DNA of 64,000 nucleotides from JBBDMX01 sp040878035 (GCA_040878035.1 JBBDMX010000008.1:62001-126000); one strand, 5' to 3'; numbered from the stretch's first letter, positions 17,168-25,981 are shown. Notes: generated from the letters alone by a model not told the origin. Program-made: numbers and translations.

Positions 17168-18622
17168 ATGCCTAAGCTGGATCCCGCGCTGTGGCGCGAC
17201 ATGATGGGTTACCTGCGGCGCAAGCACGCGCCGATCTGCCGTCAATGGTTCGAGGAGCTGCGCCCCGTGAGCCTCGACTCGGGCCTGCTCCAGATCTACA
17301 CCAGCAACGCGGTGCAGCGGAATTACCTTCAGCGCAAATGCCTCGAGCAGTTCAACGAGGCGGCGCAGGAAGCCACCGGCGCCCTGGTGGCGGTGCGTTT
17401 CGTCAATACCCAGGAACACGGCGGCAACGGCACCACAACCCTGGGCCGCGGCGGTGTCCCCGCCCCCGGACACCTCGGTGGCACCCCCGCCGCAGGCAAC
17501 CTCGCCTCGGCCCATGGCGCCTCGGCCAACTCAGACGCCAGCGAGTCCGCGCGCAGCCACGAACCCCTGCCCGACCACCACGGTGACGTGCAGTTCGAGC
17601 AGATCGTCATCAGCCCGGACTATATCTTCGACACCTTCGTGCCCGGCCCGGGCAACGAGCTGGCCTACGCCGCCGCCCAAGCCGTCGCCAGTCAGCCCGG
17701 CATCGCCTACAACCCTCTGTTCATCCACGGCGGCGTCGGCCTGGGCAAGACCCACCTCCTCCAGGCCATCTGCCAGACCATCATGCACGCCAAGCCCAAT
17801 GCGCGCATCTGCTACCTCTCCTGTGACGCCTTCACCAACCAGTTCCTCGACTGCGTACAGAAGGGCATGATGGACCAGTTCCGCCACCGCTACCGCCACG
17901 TGGACGTGCTGGTCGTGGACGACATCCACTTCCTGGCCAACCGCGAACGCACCCAGGAAGAGTTCTTCCACACCTTCAACGAGCTGCACCAGTCGCGCAA
18001 GCAGATCGTGATCAGTTCGGATGCCCCGCCCAGCGAGATTCCCCAGCTCGAGCAGCGGCTGGTCAGCCGGTTCCAGTGGGGCCTGGTCGCCAACATCACC
18101 AAGCCCGACTACGAGACGCGCGTGGCGATCGTCCGCGCCAAGAGCAAGTTGCGCGGGTTGGACCTGCCTGACGACGTGTTTGCCTACATCGCCACCAAGA
18201 TCGACTCCAACGCCCGTGAGCTCGAGGGCGCCCTGACCACCATTCAGGGCCACGCCATGCTCAACAACAAACCCATCGACCTGGCGATGGCGCAAAAGGC
18301 GCTGGGCGAGCCATCCTTCGGCTCTCGCAACAGCCAGGTCACGCTCCAGAACATCATCGACGTGGTGACGGCCTACTACAACGTCAAGCTCAGCGACCTC
18401 CAGTCCAAGCGGCGGCACAAGTCGATCACCATGCCCCGGCAGGTGTGCATGTGGCTGGCGCGCAAACGCACGCGCTTCAGCCTCCAGGAAATCGGCGGGC
18501 ACTTCGGCGGCCGCGACCACACCACCGTCATGCACTCGATCGAAACCGTAGAGATCCGCTGCGGCAACGACCCCGTCTTCGCCGACCAGATCCGCCAGCT
18601 CGACGAACGCATCGCCAGATGA
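17168..18622 (+). CDS. dnaA: Chromosomal replication initiator protein DnaA
   Basis: The 484-residue protein has the DnaA layout. Domain I (about 1-75) includes WRDMMGYL and LLQIYTSNAVQRNYLQ. A glycine/alanine-rich linker follows (about 80-140). The AAA+ core has Walker A GGVGLGKTH at 188-196 and Walker B VLVVDDIHFL. The C-terminal DNA-binding domain has SLQEIGGHFGGRDHTTVMHS, the DnaA signature. It binds origin boxes and opens the duplex. The ATG at 17168 is chosen over an in-frame TTG two codons earlier. dnaN and recF are not adjacent, and no origin is recognisable nearby. Confidence 0.96.
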   Translation: MPKLDPALWRDMMGYLRRKHAPICRQWFEELRPVSLDSGLLQIYTSNAVQRNYLQRKCLEQFNEAAQEATGALVAVRFVNTQEHGGNGTTTLGRGGVPAPGHLGGTPAAGNLASAHGASANSDASESARSHEPLPDHHGDVQFEQIVISPDYIFDTFVPGPGNELAYAAAQAVASQPGIAYNPLFIHGGVGLGKTHLLQAICQTIMHAKPNARICYLSCDAFTNQFLDCVQKGMMDQFRHRYRHVDVLVVDDIHFLANRERTQEEFFHTFNELHQSRKQIVISSDAPPSEIPQLEQRLVSRFQWGLVANITKPDYETRVAIVRAKSKLRGLDLPDDVFAYIATKIDSNARELEGALTTIQGHAMLNNKPIDLAMAQKALGEPSFGSRNSQVTLQNIIDVVTAYYNVKLSDLQSKRRHKSITMPRQVCMWLARKRTRFSLQEIGGHFGGRDHTTVMHSIETVEIRCGNDPVFADQIRQLDERIAR

Positions 18623-18629
18623 CAAGAAA

Positions 18630-18706
18630 TCCTGATTTCTGATTTTTGATTTCTGATTTGATGTTCACGCCGACGCTGAGCCGCTTTGGGCGAAGCGTCC
18701 GGTAGC
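18630..18706. repeat. TTTCTGA heptads joined to a CGACGCTGAG module
   Basis: After the dnaA stop, four TGATTTCTGATTTT-like units run directly into TTCACGCCGACGCTGAG and GCGAAGCGTCCGG. Two otherwise independent repeat families abut without spacer, as they do again inside copA. Confidence 0.88.
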
Positions 18707-18745
18707 CACATCGCGCGCCTGCTCGCGCCAACCTATGATGTGGCC

Positions 18746-21175
18746 ATGACCACCACCACGCTCAAAGTCCGCGGCATGCGCTGCGCCGGGTGCGTCAACC
18801 ACGTCGAAAAGAGCCTCCGCGCCGTGCCCGGCGTCGCCAATGCCTCGGTCAACCTCGCCACCGAAGAAGCCTCGGTGCAGCACGACCGGGTGCGAGCGCC
18901 GCTGCCCAAACTGCTCGAAGCGGTGAAACAAGCTGGATACGAAGCGCAACCCGAAGCACCGGCGGAGGAGGATGAGGAGGTTGAATCCGAGGAATCCCCG
19001 GCAAGCCCTCAAGCGGGCATGCCGGGGCTTGACCAACACCAAATCCGAAATTCGACGGCTTCAACAGCGCAAGCTAAATCCGAAATCCCTCACGCCCACG
19101 ACCACGCCAGCATGTCCGCCACCTGGTCCTGGCGCCTCGTCCTGGGCGGCATCCTCGCTTTGCCCGTGGTGGTCATCGGCATGGGCGGGCACTTAGGTTG
19201 GCTGGGCGCCTGGGGCGCCTCGGCGACGGCCGCGTGGATCCAGCTCGCGCTGACCACGCCGGTGATGGTGCTGCTGGGCTGGCCCTTCTTCCAGGGCGCC
19301 CTGCGCGCCGCGCGGCACGCCCGCGCCGACATGGACACCTTGGTCGCCTTGGGCACCTCCGTCGCCTACGCCTACAGCATCGTCGAACTGCTCCGCGGCG
19401 AGTACCACGCGCTCTTCTTCGAGACCGCCGTGGTCATTCTCGTGCTCATCGGCGTGGGCAAATACCTCGAGGCGCGGGCCCGCGCCAGTGCCGCGGCGGC
19501 GATCCGCGGCCTGATGCACCTCCAGCCACCGCGCGCCACAGTGCGCCGCGACGGCCAGCAGGTCGAGATCCCCGTCGCCAGGGTCAAGCCGGGCGACATC
19601 GTGCTGGTCCGCCCCGGCCAGAGGGTGCCCGTCGATGGCCAGGTGGTCGAAGGACAAAGCGCCGTCGATCAGGCCATGGTCACCGGCGAATCCATGCCCG
19701 TGGAGATCGGCCCGGGCGACGAGGTGATCGGCGGCACGCTCAACCAGGCCGGCGCCTTCGAGTTCCGCGCCACCGCCACCGGCAAGGCCACCGTGCTGGC
19801 ACAGATCGTCGAGCTGGTAAAAAAGGCGCAGGCGTCCAAGGCCAACGTGCAGCGCATCGCCGACCGCGTGGCGGGCGTGTTTGTGCCGGTGGTTATTGTC
19901 GTCGCCATCGGCGCGCTATTGGGCTGGGGCCTGATCGCCGCCGACTTGCGCATGGGGCTATACACGCTGGTAGCGGTGCTGATCGTGGCCTGCCCCTGCG
20001 CCCTGGGGCTGGCGACGCCCACGGCCATCATGGTGGGCACGGGCTTAGGCGCCCAGCGCGGCATTCTCATCAAGGATGCGGCGGCGCTGGAACGCGCCGG
20101 CAGCCTGACGCACGTGATCCTCGACAAGACCGGCACGCTGACCGTCGGCCGGCCCCGTGTGAGCGACGTGTTGCCGTTGCATGGTGATGCCGACCGCCTC
20201 CTTGCTTTAGCCGCCTCGGTGGAGCAGAACAGCGAGCACCCATTGGGCCGCGCCATCGTCGCCGAAGCGAAACATCGGGGGCTGACCATCGGACCGGTGA
20301 AGGACTTTGCCAGCATCACGGCCGGGGGCGTGCGTGGGCGGGTCAGTGGCGCGATGGTGGTGGTGGGCAAACCGGCGACGCTGCGCGAGGCGGGCGTTAG
20401 CGACGTGCAGGCGATCGACGAATTGTTGAAGCGCATGCAGAGCCAGGGCGCCACGGCGGTGGCGGTGGCGATCGATGGCAAGCCCGCCGGTGTCATCGCC
20501 CTGGCGGACCCGCCCAAGGCCGAAGCCGCCGGCGCCGTCGCCGCCCTGCACAAGCTGGGGCTCAAGGTGATCCTCATGACCGGCGACCATCGCCAAGCGG
20601 CGCTGGCGGTGGCGCAAAAACTGGGCATCGACGACGTGCTGGCCGAGGTCATGCCCGCCGACAAGCAGGCCAAGGTGATCGAGCTTCAGAAGCAGGGCCA
20701 CGTCGTGGCCATGGTGGGCGACGGCATCAATGACGCCCCGGCGCTGGCGGCGGCGGACATCGGCATCGCGATGGGAGGGGGGAAGACAGGAGACAGAAGA
20801 CAGGAGACAGGAGACAGGGGGGAGGAACGCCACGCCGACGCTGAGTCCGCGAAGCGTCCGGTATCTGGCATGGACACGGGACACGCAACCCCGGACACTG
20901 GACATTCCTCCGGCTCCGACATCGCCATGCACGCCGGCCACATGACGCTCGTCGGCGGCGACTTGAACGGCCTGCCCCGCGCCATCCGCCTCTCCCGCGC
21001 CACCATGCGGCGCATCTACGCCGGCCTGTTCTGGGCCTTTGTCTACAACCTCGTGCTCATCCCCCTGGCGGTCGCCGGCTACCTCCACCCCATGGCCGCC
21101 GCCGCCGCCATGGCCTTCTCCTCCATCAGCGTCGTCCTCAACGCCCTGTGGCTGCGCTGGTCCTGGCGGGATTAG
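18746..21175 (+). CDS. copA: Copper-type P1B ATPase with repeat-derived insertions
   Basis: The 809-residue P-type ATPase has an N-terminal metal-binding domain with GMRCAGC (Cys13, Cys16). The transmembrane metal site is CPC (416-418), the phosphorylated aspartate is in DKTGT (460-464), an SEHPLG motif marks the nucleotide domain, and GDGINDAP begins at 658. It should export Cu(I) or a similar ion. Two stretches are foreign to the family: about residues 96-116 in the linker (QIRNSTAS...KSEIP), and a 44-residue insert at 678-721 between GIAMG and SGSDIA. Both are translations of chromosomal repeats and keep the frame. TATGAT lies six bases before the ATG. Confidence 0.92.
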   Translation: MTTTTLKVRGMRCAGCVNHVEKSLRAVPGVANASVNLATEEASVQHDRVRAPLPKLLEAVKQAGYEAQPEAPAEEDEEVESEESPASPQAGMPGLDQHQIRNSTASTAQAKSEIPHAHDHASMSATWSWRLVLGGILALPVVVIGMGGHLGWLGAWGASATAAWIQLALTTPVMVLLGWPFFQGALRAARHARADMDTLVALGTSVAYAYSIVELLRGEYHALFFETAVVILVLIGVGKYLEARARASAAAAIRGLMHLQPPRATVRRDGQQVEIPVARVKPGDIVLVRPGQRVPVDGQVVEGQSAVDQAMVTGESMPVEIGPGDEVIGGTLNQAGAFEFRATATGKATVLAQIVELVKKAQASKANVQRIADRVAGVFVPVVIVVAIGALLGWGLIAADLRMGLYTLVAVLIVACPCALGLATPTAIMVGTGLGAQRGILIKDAAALERAGSLTHVILDKTGTLTVGRPRVSDVLPLHGDADRLLALAASVEQNSEHPLGRAIVAEAKHRGLTIGPVKDFASITAGGVRGRVSGAMVVVGKPATLREAGVSDVQAIDELLKRMQSQGATAVAVAIDGKPAGVIALADPPKAEAAGAVAALHKLGLKVILMTGDHRQAALAVAQKLGIDDVLAEVMPADKQAKVIELQKQGHVVAMVGDGINDAPALAAADIGIAMGGGKTGDRRQETGDRGEERHADAESAKRPVSGMDTGHATPDTGHSSGSDIAMHAGHMTLVGGDLNGLPRAIRLSRATMRRIYAGLFWAFVYNLVLIPLAVAGYLHPMAAAAAMAFSSISVVLNALWLRWSWRD
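19034..19090 (+). repeat. CGAAATC heptad repeat inside copA
   Basis: AAATCCGAAATTCG and TAAATCCGAAATCC flank a short spacer. The stretch is read in frame as part of the linker between the metal-binding domain and the first membrane helix. That linker is variable in the family, so the insertion is probably tolerated. Confidence 0.85.
20777..20908 (+). repeat. 132-base composite repeat inserted in frame in copA
   Basis: Three repeat types are joined: GACAGGAGACAG units, the CACGCCGACGCTGAGTCC/GAAGCGTCCGG module, and GGACACTGGACATT units. The length is exactly 44 codons, and removing it restores the normal family sequence GIAMG-SGSDIA. It lies just after the GDGINDAP motif in a loop of the phosphorylation domain. 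Confidence 0.9.
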
Positions 21176-21211
21176 CCGTGACGGTCCGAGCATAGGAATT
21201 AGCCGCGGATG

Positions 21212-21372
21212 AACACGGATTGGTACAGAAAATGAAGAAGAGGGATCAGCGATGGACCGGATGGATAGGATGATTGGTGAGCGCTTGCGGGTTCATGGAA
21301 TTATGCCAACCGCAACGCCGTCTTGTCCATCATGTCCCTCCTTGTTCCTTTCGCCATTCCCTGTTGTGGTGA
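21212..21372. repeat. Degraded composite repeat (ATGAACACGG / GGATGGA)
   Basis: The left side has CGGATGAACACGGATT and GATGGACCGGATGGATAGG. The right side has TGTCCATCATGTCCC and TTCCCTGTTG. The middle is unrelated. It ends just before the strong ribosome binding site of the GH78 gene. Confidence 0.75.
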
Positions 21373-21377
21373 AAGCT

Positions 21378-21385
21378 AAGGAGGT
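21378..21385 (+). promoter_or_regulatory. Strong Shine-Dalgarno site AAGGAGGT
   Basis: This is a full AAGGAGGT match to the anti-Shine-Dalgarno sequence, which is rare in this window. Its spacing favours the second of two adjacent ATGs (21392) over 21389. Confidence 0.8.
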
Positions 21386-21391
21386 CCGATG

Positions 21392-23833
21392 ATGCGCGTG
21401 GTGCTTGATGCCTGGCCGTTTGATACGCGGCGGATGGATAAGCCGGTGCAGGACTGGGGGGCGTGGCCCTGCCGGTGGGTTCACTGCACGGATGCCGGGG
21501 CGACGCCGTTCGTGACGGCCTATCGCCTGCGGGTGATGCTGCCGGCTGCCGCGACGGTGCGCGTGCATGTCAGTGCGGACGAGCGTTACGAGTTGTACGT
21601 CGATGGCGGACGGATCGGGCGTGGTCCGGAGCGTGGCGACGCCGATCACTGGCAGTTTGAGACTTACGACCTGCCGTTGTCGGCCGGGGCGCACGTGGTG
21701 GTGGCGCGGGTGTGGTCGCTGGGCGTGGGCCGGCCGTTTGCGCAGATGACAGTGCGTCCGGGCTTTGTGCTCTGTCCGCAGGACGCGGCGCTGTTGCCGC
21801 AATGGGCCACGGGCGTGGCGGCGTGGGAGGCCAGGCGGCTGGGGGGATACGCTTTTGTCAAGCCGGGCAGTGCGTGGGGCAGCGGCGATAACGTGGTGAT
21901 CGACGGGGCAGCCTATCCCTGGGGCGTGGAGCGCGGCGATGGCGACGGATGGGCGCTGGTGACGCCGGGCCTGGAAGCGATCGACCAGCGCTACACCACC
22001 GGCTTTGGTGAATGCGGAGAGGAGCGACATCGGCTGGCGCCGGCGCTGTTGCCGGCGATGCTGGATGAGCCGCGCGGGCATGCGGCGGTGCGGGCGGTGG
22101 AGGCGTTGGATGCCCAGGTCGGCCCCGCTCCAGTGGGGGCGCTCCCGGGCGTGTCCAGGGCGCGTCACTTGCCCGATGAGGCGGGCGCATGGGAAGCGAT
22201 GATCCGCACGGGCAAGCCGCTGACGATCCCGCCGCGAACGGTGCGGCGCGTGATCCTGGATCTGGAGCAGTACTACTGTGCCTATCACCGGCTGGTGACC
22301 ACCGGCGGCGCCGGCGCTCGCGTGGACGTGCACTGGAGCGAGGGCTTGTGGGAGAAGCCCGACAAGGCGATCAAGGGCGATCGCAACGCGATCCAGGGCA
22401 AGTATTTCGTGGGCGTGGGCGACACGTTTTTGCCTGATGGCGGGCCACAGCGGGTGTTTGAGCCGTTGTGGTGGCAGGCGGGGCGGTACGTGCAGTTGCT
22501 GGTCCGCACCGCCGAGGAGCCGCTCTCGATCGAGGGATTTTCCTACAGCGAAACGCGCTATCCGCTGGAGGACCAGAGCCGCTTTGCATGCAGCGACGAG
22601 CGGCTGGCGGAAGCCTGGCCCATCATGTTCCGCACGCTGCAGATGTGTGCCCACGAAACGTATTTCGACTGCCCGTACTACGAGCAGCTCATGTACGTCG
22701 GCGACACGCGGCTGGAAGTGCTCACGACGTATTGCACGACGTCGGACGATCGTCTGCCGCGCAAGGCGCTACAGGCGTTTGACTGGTCGCGTCTGGGCAG
22801 TGGGCTAACCCAGTCGCGCTACCCGTCGAAGGTCACGCAGGTCATTCCGCCCTTTTCGCTGTGGTGGTGCGCCATGGTGTACGACTTTGCCCTGTGGCGC
22901 GGCGACCGGGAACTGGTGGCGATGCTAATGCCCGGCGTGCGCGGCGCGATCGACGCCTACAGCCGCTTTATCAACGATCAGGGCCTCATTGAAGCGCCGC
23001 AGGGGTGGAACTTCATGGACTGGGTGCCCGGCTGGTCCACCGGCTATCCGCCCGATGGCGCCTGGGGTGTGTCGGCGCTGATCAACTGGCAGTTGGTGCT
23101 GGTGCTGACGCAGGTGGCCCAAGTCGAGGCATGGCTGGGGGAGACGGAACTGGCGCAGCGCGATCACCGGTTGGCGCGGGCGCTGGCGGTGCGCGCCGGC
23201 GCGGCGTTCTGGGACGAGCGCCGCGGGCTCTTTGCCGATGACTTGAGCAAGAAGCATTTCAGCGAGCACACGCAGTGCCTTGCGCTGTTGTCGGGACTGG
23301 TCGATGAGGGGCGCCGGCCACGCATGGTGGAGGGATTGCTCAATGCCAAAGATCTGGCGCGGCAGACGATCTACTTCAGCCACTACCTTTTCGAGACGCT
23401 GCGTCAGGAGAAGCGCATGGGCGTGGTGTTGCGCCGGTTCGAGGAGTGGTATGACTTGAAGGCCATGGGCTTAATGACGGCGCGCGAGAAGCCCGAGCCC
23501 TCGCGCTCGGATTGCCATGCCTGGGGCGCCCATCCGATATATCACAGCTTTGCCTCGGTGCTGGGGATTCGGCCCGGGTCGTTCGGGTTTGCGACGGTGC
23601 GTATCGAGCCGCAGTTGGGGACGCTGGCGCGCGTCAGCGGAACGATGCCGCACCCGCGCGGGCAGATCGAGGCGACGTTCGAGGTTGCCGGGGCGGGGCT
23701 GCGTGGTAGCGTGACGCTGCCGCAAGGCGTTACCGGGACGCTGGTTGTCGGCGGAAGTGAGCTGCCGTTGCATAGCGGCCGCAACGAGGTGAGTGAGTTG
23801 GCGACGAGTCCCGTGGCGGAAGCCCGCGCCTGA
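21392..23833 (+). CDS. GH78-like alpha-L-rhamnosidase
   Basis: The 813-residue protein resembles GH78 alpha-L-rhamnosidases. N-terminal beta domains include TAYRLRVMLPAAATVRVHVSA with YVDG. A further beta domain carries YVQL, and an (alpha/alpha)6 catalytic region starts near residue 400 with HETYFDCPYYEQLMYVGDTR, equivalent to the family's DCPxRDER...GD segment. A C-terminal beta sandwich ends the protein. No signal peptide is visible, so the enzyme may act in the cytoplasm. It would release rhamnose from oligosaccharides or glycosides. It stands alone between repeats; the substrate is inferred from family resemblance. Confidence 0.75.
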   Translation: MRVVLDAWPFDTRRMDKPVQDWGAWPCRWVHCTDAGATPFVTAYRLRVMLPAAATVRVHVSADERYELYVDGGRIGRGPERGDADHWQFETYDLPLSAGAHVVVARVWSLGVGRPFAQMTVRPGFVLCPQDAALLPQWATGVAAWEARRLGGYAFVKPGSAWGSGDNVVIDGAAYPWGVERGDGDGWALVTPGLEAIDQRYTTGFGECGEERHRLAPALLPAMLDEPRGHAAVRAVEALDAQVGPAPVGALPGVSRARHLPDEAGAWEAMIRTGKPLTIPPRTVRRVILDLEQYYCAYHRLVTTGGAGARVDVHWSEGLWEKPDKAIKGDRNAIQGKYFVGVGDTFLPDGGPQRVFEPLWWQAGRYVQLLVRTAEEPLSIEGFSYSETRYPLEDQSRFACSDERLAEAWPIMFRTLQMCAHETYFDCPYYEQLMYVGDTRLEVLTTYCTTSDDRLPRKALQAFDWSRLGSGLTQSRYPSKVTQVIPPFSLWWCAMVYDFALWRGDRELVAMLMPGVRGAIDAYSRFINDQGLIEAPQGWNFMDWVPGWSTGYPPDGAWGVSALINWQLVLVLTQVAQVEAWLGETELAQRDHRLARALAVRAGAAFWDERRGLFADDLSKKHFSEHTQCLALLSGLVDEGRRPRMVEGLLNAKDLARQTIYFSHYLFETLRQEKRMGVVLRRFEEWYDLKAMGLMTAREKPEPSRSDCHAWGAHPIYHSFASVLGIRPGSFGFATVRIEPQLGTLARVSGTMPHPRGQIEATFEVAGAGLRGSVTLPQGVTGTLVVGGSELPLHSGRNEVSELATSPVAEARA

Positions 23834-23915
23834 GTGCCCCCGGGTTTCCACGCCGCGGTTGAAAACTGACAACCTGAGTTCGGGATAGGCAGCCGCATCC
23901 TGTGGGGGCGCTGGC

Positions 23916-24050
23916 CGCTTTGGACTGCGGTGGCCGCGACACCGCTTTAGCTTGCGGCGGAGCCGTTTGGGCACGCCCCCAGGCGTTGCCGGCGGCCAAA
24001 GACGCGCCGCGTCGAGCCAAAGCGGCGTCACAGCCGCCGCACTCCAAAAC
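23916..24050. repeat. Large inverted repeat, 'GCTTTGGCTTGCGG' family
   Basis: The left arm is TTTGGACTGCGGTGGCCGCG with ACACCGCTTTAGCTTGCGG. The right arm is GAGCCAAAGCGGCGTCAC then CCGCCGCACTCCAAA. A separate inner hairpin (GGCACGCCCCC, GCGTTGCCGGCGGCC) forms the loop. This is the longest copy. With the promoter region it fills the gap between 23834 and 24176. Confidence 0.92.
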
Positions 24051-24119
24051 CGTTTCGATGGGCTTATCCCGAAATCAGGTTGACAATCCGCAGCCTTTCG
24101 ACGCGCTGCCCGGCACTAT

Positions 24120-24128
24120 TGTGGATAA
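24120..24128. other. Isolated consensus DnaA box
   Basis: TGTGGATAA is an exact match to the reverse complement of TTATCCACA. It is the only clear box I noticed and lies just upstream of the DUF1559 promoter. One site does not make an origin, and chance is possible. Confidence 0.3.
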
Positions 24129-24140
24129 CTTGATCCGAAG

Positions 24141-24168
24141 TTGACATGAGAATGAGTCTCATTATATT
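24141..24168 (+). promoter_or_regulatory. Strong sigma-70-type promoter of the DUF1559 gene
   Basis: TTGACA (24141-24146) and TATATT (24163-24168) are sixteen bases apart, six of six and five of six to consensus. The start codon begins eight bases after the -10 box, so the mRNA should be leaderless. There is no Shine-Dalgarno sequence. Confidence 0.75.
24148..24166. promoter_or_regulatory. Fur-like operator overlapping the promoter
   Basis: The 19-base site GAGAATGAGTCTCATTATA matches 14 of 19 positions of the classical Fur box. It contains the perfect palindrome AATGAG-T-CTCATT. It lies in the spacer and over the -10 box, where a bound repressor would block RNA polymerase. Fur or a related metal-dependent regulator is inferred; no regulator gene is in the window. 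Confidence 0.5.
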
Positions 24169-24176
24169 GCGACAGT

Positions 24177-25028
24177 ATGAGCACAACTGATTCTGCGTCG
24201 CAATTACAAGTAACAACCACGGCAAGGGCGTTCACCCTCATCGAACTGCTGGTGGTCATCTCCATCATCGCCCTGCTCATCGGTATTCTCCTGCCGGCGC
24301 TGGGCGCGGCACGCGGCGCCGCCAAGGGGTCGCAGTCGCTGAGCAACCTGCGGCAGATCGGCATCGGCGTCGCCAACTACCACAACGAAAACAGCTACTT
24401 CTATCCCATGCACTCCTCGTCCTCGGGCGGCCCGTGGCCCGGCTATCTCAACCGCCCGCGCTGGGCTGACTACATCTACCCCTTCATGCAAATGGAAGCG
24501 ATCTACCGCAGCCCGCTGCTGACACCTGAGGAAAAGGTCCTCTTCAACAAGCCCTTTGCCCACAACACCGCTGAGAAATACGGCGGTTACGGCATCAACT
24601 ACCAGTACCTGGGCAACGCCCGTTTCTCGCCCACCTTCCACGCACGCTTCGAGACCGACGTGCTGCAACCGTCCAACACCGTGGTGATCGGCGACACCGC
24701 CGGCTCGCGCAAGGGAGGGCTGGGCAATTCACCCGGAATCGGCGGCGAGGCCGTGTACGTGCTGGACCCGCCGCTCAAGTCCACCCGCGGCGCCCACCCC
24801 TCGGGCGATGCCTACTACCCCAGCGGGTCGGCGGAGGAATCCTCCGGCGACGCCGACACCTACATCTGGCGATCCTTCCCCGCCCAGCGCAACAGCGGCG
24901 CCGCCAACTTCGTCTTTGCCGATGGTCATGCCGCAGGCATGAGCATGGAGCAGATCGACGACTTCGACGGCAACGGCGTCAAGGACAACGGCTATTGGAA
25001 CGGCCGGGGAGACGCTTCGCTAAAGTAG
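24177..25028 (+). CDS. DUF1559-type prepilin-like protein
   Basis: The 283-residue protein has a type IV prepilin N-terminus: a 17-residue leader, then RAFTLIELLVVISIIALLIGILLPAL, with cleavage expected before FTLIE and the conserved glutamate at +5. The C-terminal region has ANFVFADGHAAGMS, the DG motif typical of the DUF1559 family that is greatly expanded in Planctomycetes. The product is probably exported as a pseudopilin; its exact role is unknown. The leaderless promoter with a Fur-like box suggests regulation by iron or another metal. Codon use matches the neighbours. Confidence 0.9.
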   Translation: MSTTDSASQLQVTTTARAFTLIELLVVISIIALLIGILLPALGAARGAAKGSQSLSNLRQIGIGVANYHNENSYFYPMHSSSSGGPWPGYLNRPRWADYIYPFMQMEAIYRSPLLTPEEKVLFNKPFAHNTAEKYGGYGINYQYLGNARFSPTFHARFETDVLQPSNTVVIGDTAGSRKGGLGNSPGIGGEAVYVLDPPLKSTRGAHPSGDAYYPSGSAEESSGDADTYIWRSFPAQRNSGAANFVFADGHAAGMSMEQIDDFDGNGVKDNGYWNGRGDASLK

Positions 25029-25167
25029 ACCGCCGATACTAAACCGCAAGCCGTTGGGAAGGGGGCGAGTTGCAGGCGTCGCGCCGGTTTGCGAAGATGG
25101 AAGGCGCCTTGAGGCTTCCTCGCCGGTGGGGTTTGTCGCCGGCAATCACTTATGCAAGGAGTCGACG

Positions 25168-25734
25168 ATGAGCAGTCGGATCACACTGGCGCTGTGCGGG
25201 TTGATGGTGGCGATGCTGGCGGCCGGTTGCCAGAAGAACGGCGGCAGCGGCGGCCCCGAGGTTGGGACGACCACGCCGGTGCCCATCCTCGATCACCTGG
25301 GCGGCAATGACGCGGGGCTGATCATGCCCGGCGTGACCTTGGTCAATTCCGCCGCCGAATTGGAGAAACTGGGCAGCCAGGACCTGATCGCCAAGAATGT
25401 TGACCTTGACAGCTACTCGCTGATCGTGCTGAGCGTGGGCCAGCAGAGTTCGGGCGGGTACTGGGCGTGGATCACCGGCGTGCAGCGCGACGGTGATCGG
25501 CTGTACGTGCAGGGCATCGTCAACCGGCCGGCGGAAGGCGAAGTGACCACCGAAGCGATCACGCACGCCTACGACGCGGTGGTGGTGAACAAGATCAGTG
25601 CGGCGACGGTGCACCCGGAGATCGAGTCGACGACGGGTCAGACGCGCCCGGGCGTGGCCCCGTTGCCGGCGGACATGGAAGAGCCCGCCAAGGAGCCGGC
25701 GCCGGCCGCGCCGATGGAAAACGGCGGGATGTGA
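25168..25734 (+). CDS. PrcB-like lipoprotein
   Basis: The 188-residue protein has a lipoprotein signal (LCGLMVAMLAAGC, lipobox LAAGC) and should be anchored in the envelope. After a glycine-rich spacer, the region around SVGQQSSGGYWAWITGVQR, VQGIVNRPAEGE and AYDAVVVNK resembles the C-terminal domain of PrcB, a protease-complex subunit of Treponema. A proline/alanine/glutamate-rich tail follows. The ATG at 25168 has AAGGAG ten bases upstream. The gene follows the DUF1559 gene by about 140 bases; whether they are co-transcribed is unclear. Confidence 0.7.
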   Translation: MSSRITLALCGLMVAMLAAGCQKNGGSGGPEVGTTTPVPILDHLGGNDAGLIMPGVTLVNSAAELEKLGSQDLIAKNVDLDSYSLIVLSVGQQSSGGYWAWITGVQRDGDRLYVQGIVNRPAEGEVTTEAITHAYDAVVVNKISAATVHPEIESTTGQTRPGVAPLPADMEEPAKEPAPAAPMENGGM

Positions 25735-25745
25735 GATCTGGCGAC

Positions 25746-25856
25746 TTTTTTTGTGGAATGCAGCGGCAACCACGCCGCCTTGGCTTTTCGCGGAGCGAAT
25801 CTGTTTCCGCAAGCCAAGGCGGTGTCAAGGCCACCGCAGTTCATAGTGGTCGCCGC
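25746..25856. repeat. Large inverted repeat, 'GCTTTGGCTTGCGG' family
   Basis: This is a diverged copy. The left arm is GCAGCGGCAACCACGCCGCC with TTGGCTTTTCGCGG; the right arm is CGCAAGCCAAGGCGGTGTC with GGCCACCGCAG. It begins about a dozen bases after the lipoprotein stop codon. Confidence 0.85.
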
Positions 25857-25953
25857 CGCCAAGCCGTAAGCGGCTTTGGTGTTAAATTGGGGGAGATGCG
25901 CTGGCCAATCAAGGACCCGCGCGATGTAAGTTGGGTTGAGCCCGCGTAAATCA

Positions 25954-25981
25954 TTGACAACGCTGGCGCAATCGGTAGTCT
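25954..25981 (+). promoter_or_regulatory. Candidate promoter of the exopolysaccharide locus
   Basis: TTGACA is exact. The -10 candidate TAGTCT, sixteen bases on, matches only three of six positions. It lies about 200 bases before the first gene of the locus. Confidence 0.3.

Noticed and set aside
18686..18745. Upstream start of copA
   Set aside because: The extra codons lie in a CGACGCTGAG repeat, and TATGAT is placed to start transcription at the ATG at 18746.
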